Shown in pieces: positions 63,651 to 64,000 of a stretch of 64,000 nucleotides of DNA. The notes beneath the pieces were generated by a model that ran no database searches, had not been told where the DNA came from, and saw only the letters and a program-made list of their open reading frames with translations. Made by a program: the position numbers and the translations under genes. The DNA comes from Siphonodentalium dalli. Lineage: Eukaryota > Mollusca > Scaphopoda > Gadilida > Siphonodentaliidae. The DNA lies in the NCBI GenBank assembly GCA_032622095.1, contig CP136069.1:203282690-203346689 (forward strand). Reading direction: 5' to 3'. The number at the start of each line of letters is the position of its first letter. The first letter of the stretch is position 1.

Positions 63651-64000
63651 AAGAGTAAATTTAAGATGGCCACTGGCAGCAATGTTTTTAAATGGATTCG
63701 GATAAAATGGTAAACTCACATCTAGAGGTCAACCCGAGGGTTCATATGAAGTTTGGTGATGATCAGAAGACGGATGTGACCTGTAGGGTGCCAAAGATAC
63801 AAAGATTTAAATCCAAGATGACTGCCAGCGGCCATATTTTTAATCTAAAATCTTTCAAATTCAATAGCTCCCATCTAGAGGTGATCCCATACATGTCTGT
63901 AAATTTTCAAAACATTTCGCCAATAATTGTGGGCTGCATGATGTGCCAATGGATTTAACTGTAAAATCCATATGAAGTTTGGTGATGATTGGATGAGGAA
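63651..64000. repeat. Dispersed repeat (TCCCATCTAGAGG family), cut by the window edge
   Basis: AAGATGGCCACTGGCAGCA, CATATGAAGTTTGGTGATGA and AAATCCAAGATGACTGCCAG match 14385-15115. Frames across it are incidental. Confidence 0.78.

Noticed and set aside
1-64000. Autonomous piggyBac or Harbinger transposase
   Set aside because: I looked for DDE/DDD-type coding stretches near the TTAA- and TTA-flanked elements and found none; all copies appear non-autonomous.
62599-64000. Upstream exon or promoter of the aminopeptidase gene
   Set aside because: The region is filled by the 50-bp repeat, MITEs and a dispersed repeat; I could not identify a transcript start or another coding exon.

Overview
This window is animal nuclear DNA. 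It is gene-poor, rich in repeats, and contains one large intron-split gene. There are no operons, ribosome binding sites or CRISPR arrays. The dense small DNA transposons and the repeat tails made of GACGG runs followed by a CGGGGG-ATAATAA-type end suggest an invertebrate. A lophotrochozoan, possibly a bivalve mollusc, is my low-confidence guess.

The one confident protein-coding gene is on the minus strand. It is an M1-family zinc metallopeptidase, best matched to aminopeptidase B (RNPEP). I assembled 14 coding exons between 62599 and 20244. Every join has GT-AG borders and a consistent phase. The coding total is 1887 nt, or 628 residues plus a TAA stop. The protein has the GGMEN exopeptidase loop, HEISH...E zinc site, PYEKG catalytic-tyrosine segment and the KQKYTLP segment near the C terminus. 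A decayed copy of the last exon lies about 1.5 kb beyond the gene (18690-18860).

From left to right: 1-20200 is beyond the 3' end of the gene and holds MITEs, foldback elements and long minisatellites (57-bp unit at 3511-4840, 40-bp at 8635-12101, 24-bp at 13428-13996, 31/62-bp at 16665-18372). 20244-32132 holds exons 14 and 13, separated by an 11.6-kb intron that contains two hAT-type elements, a 19-bp array and a 7.2-kb 45-bp array. 32133-58200 holds exons 12 to 2, with introns full of TTAA-flanked MITEs, a PIF/Harbinger-like MITE and dispersed repeats. 58370-62599 holds a 5'-truncated LINE between 382-bp direct repeats, a 45-bp array grown from a MITE end, and exon 1. The remainder, to 64000, is repeats.

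Two patterns stand out. First, several tandem repeats in the gene are built from its own exon-intron junctions: the 45-bp array repeats the exon 13 splice donor, a 38-bp array repeats the exon 1 donor, a 50-bp array repeats the exon 1 acceptor and start codon, and the exon 12 donor is duplicated. Second, a nearly invariant hairpin of about 69 bp sits inside MITEs whose terminal repeats are unrelated, as if it were an exchangeable cassette.
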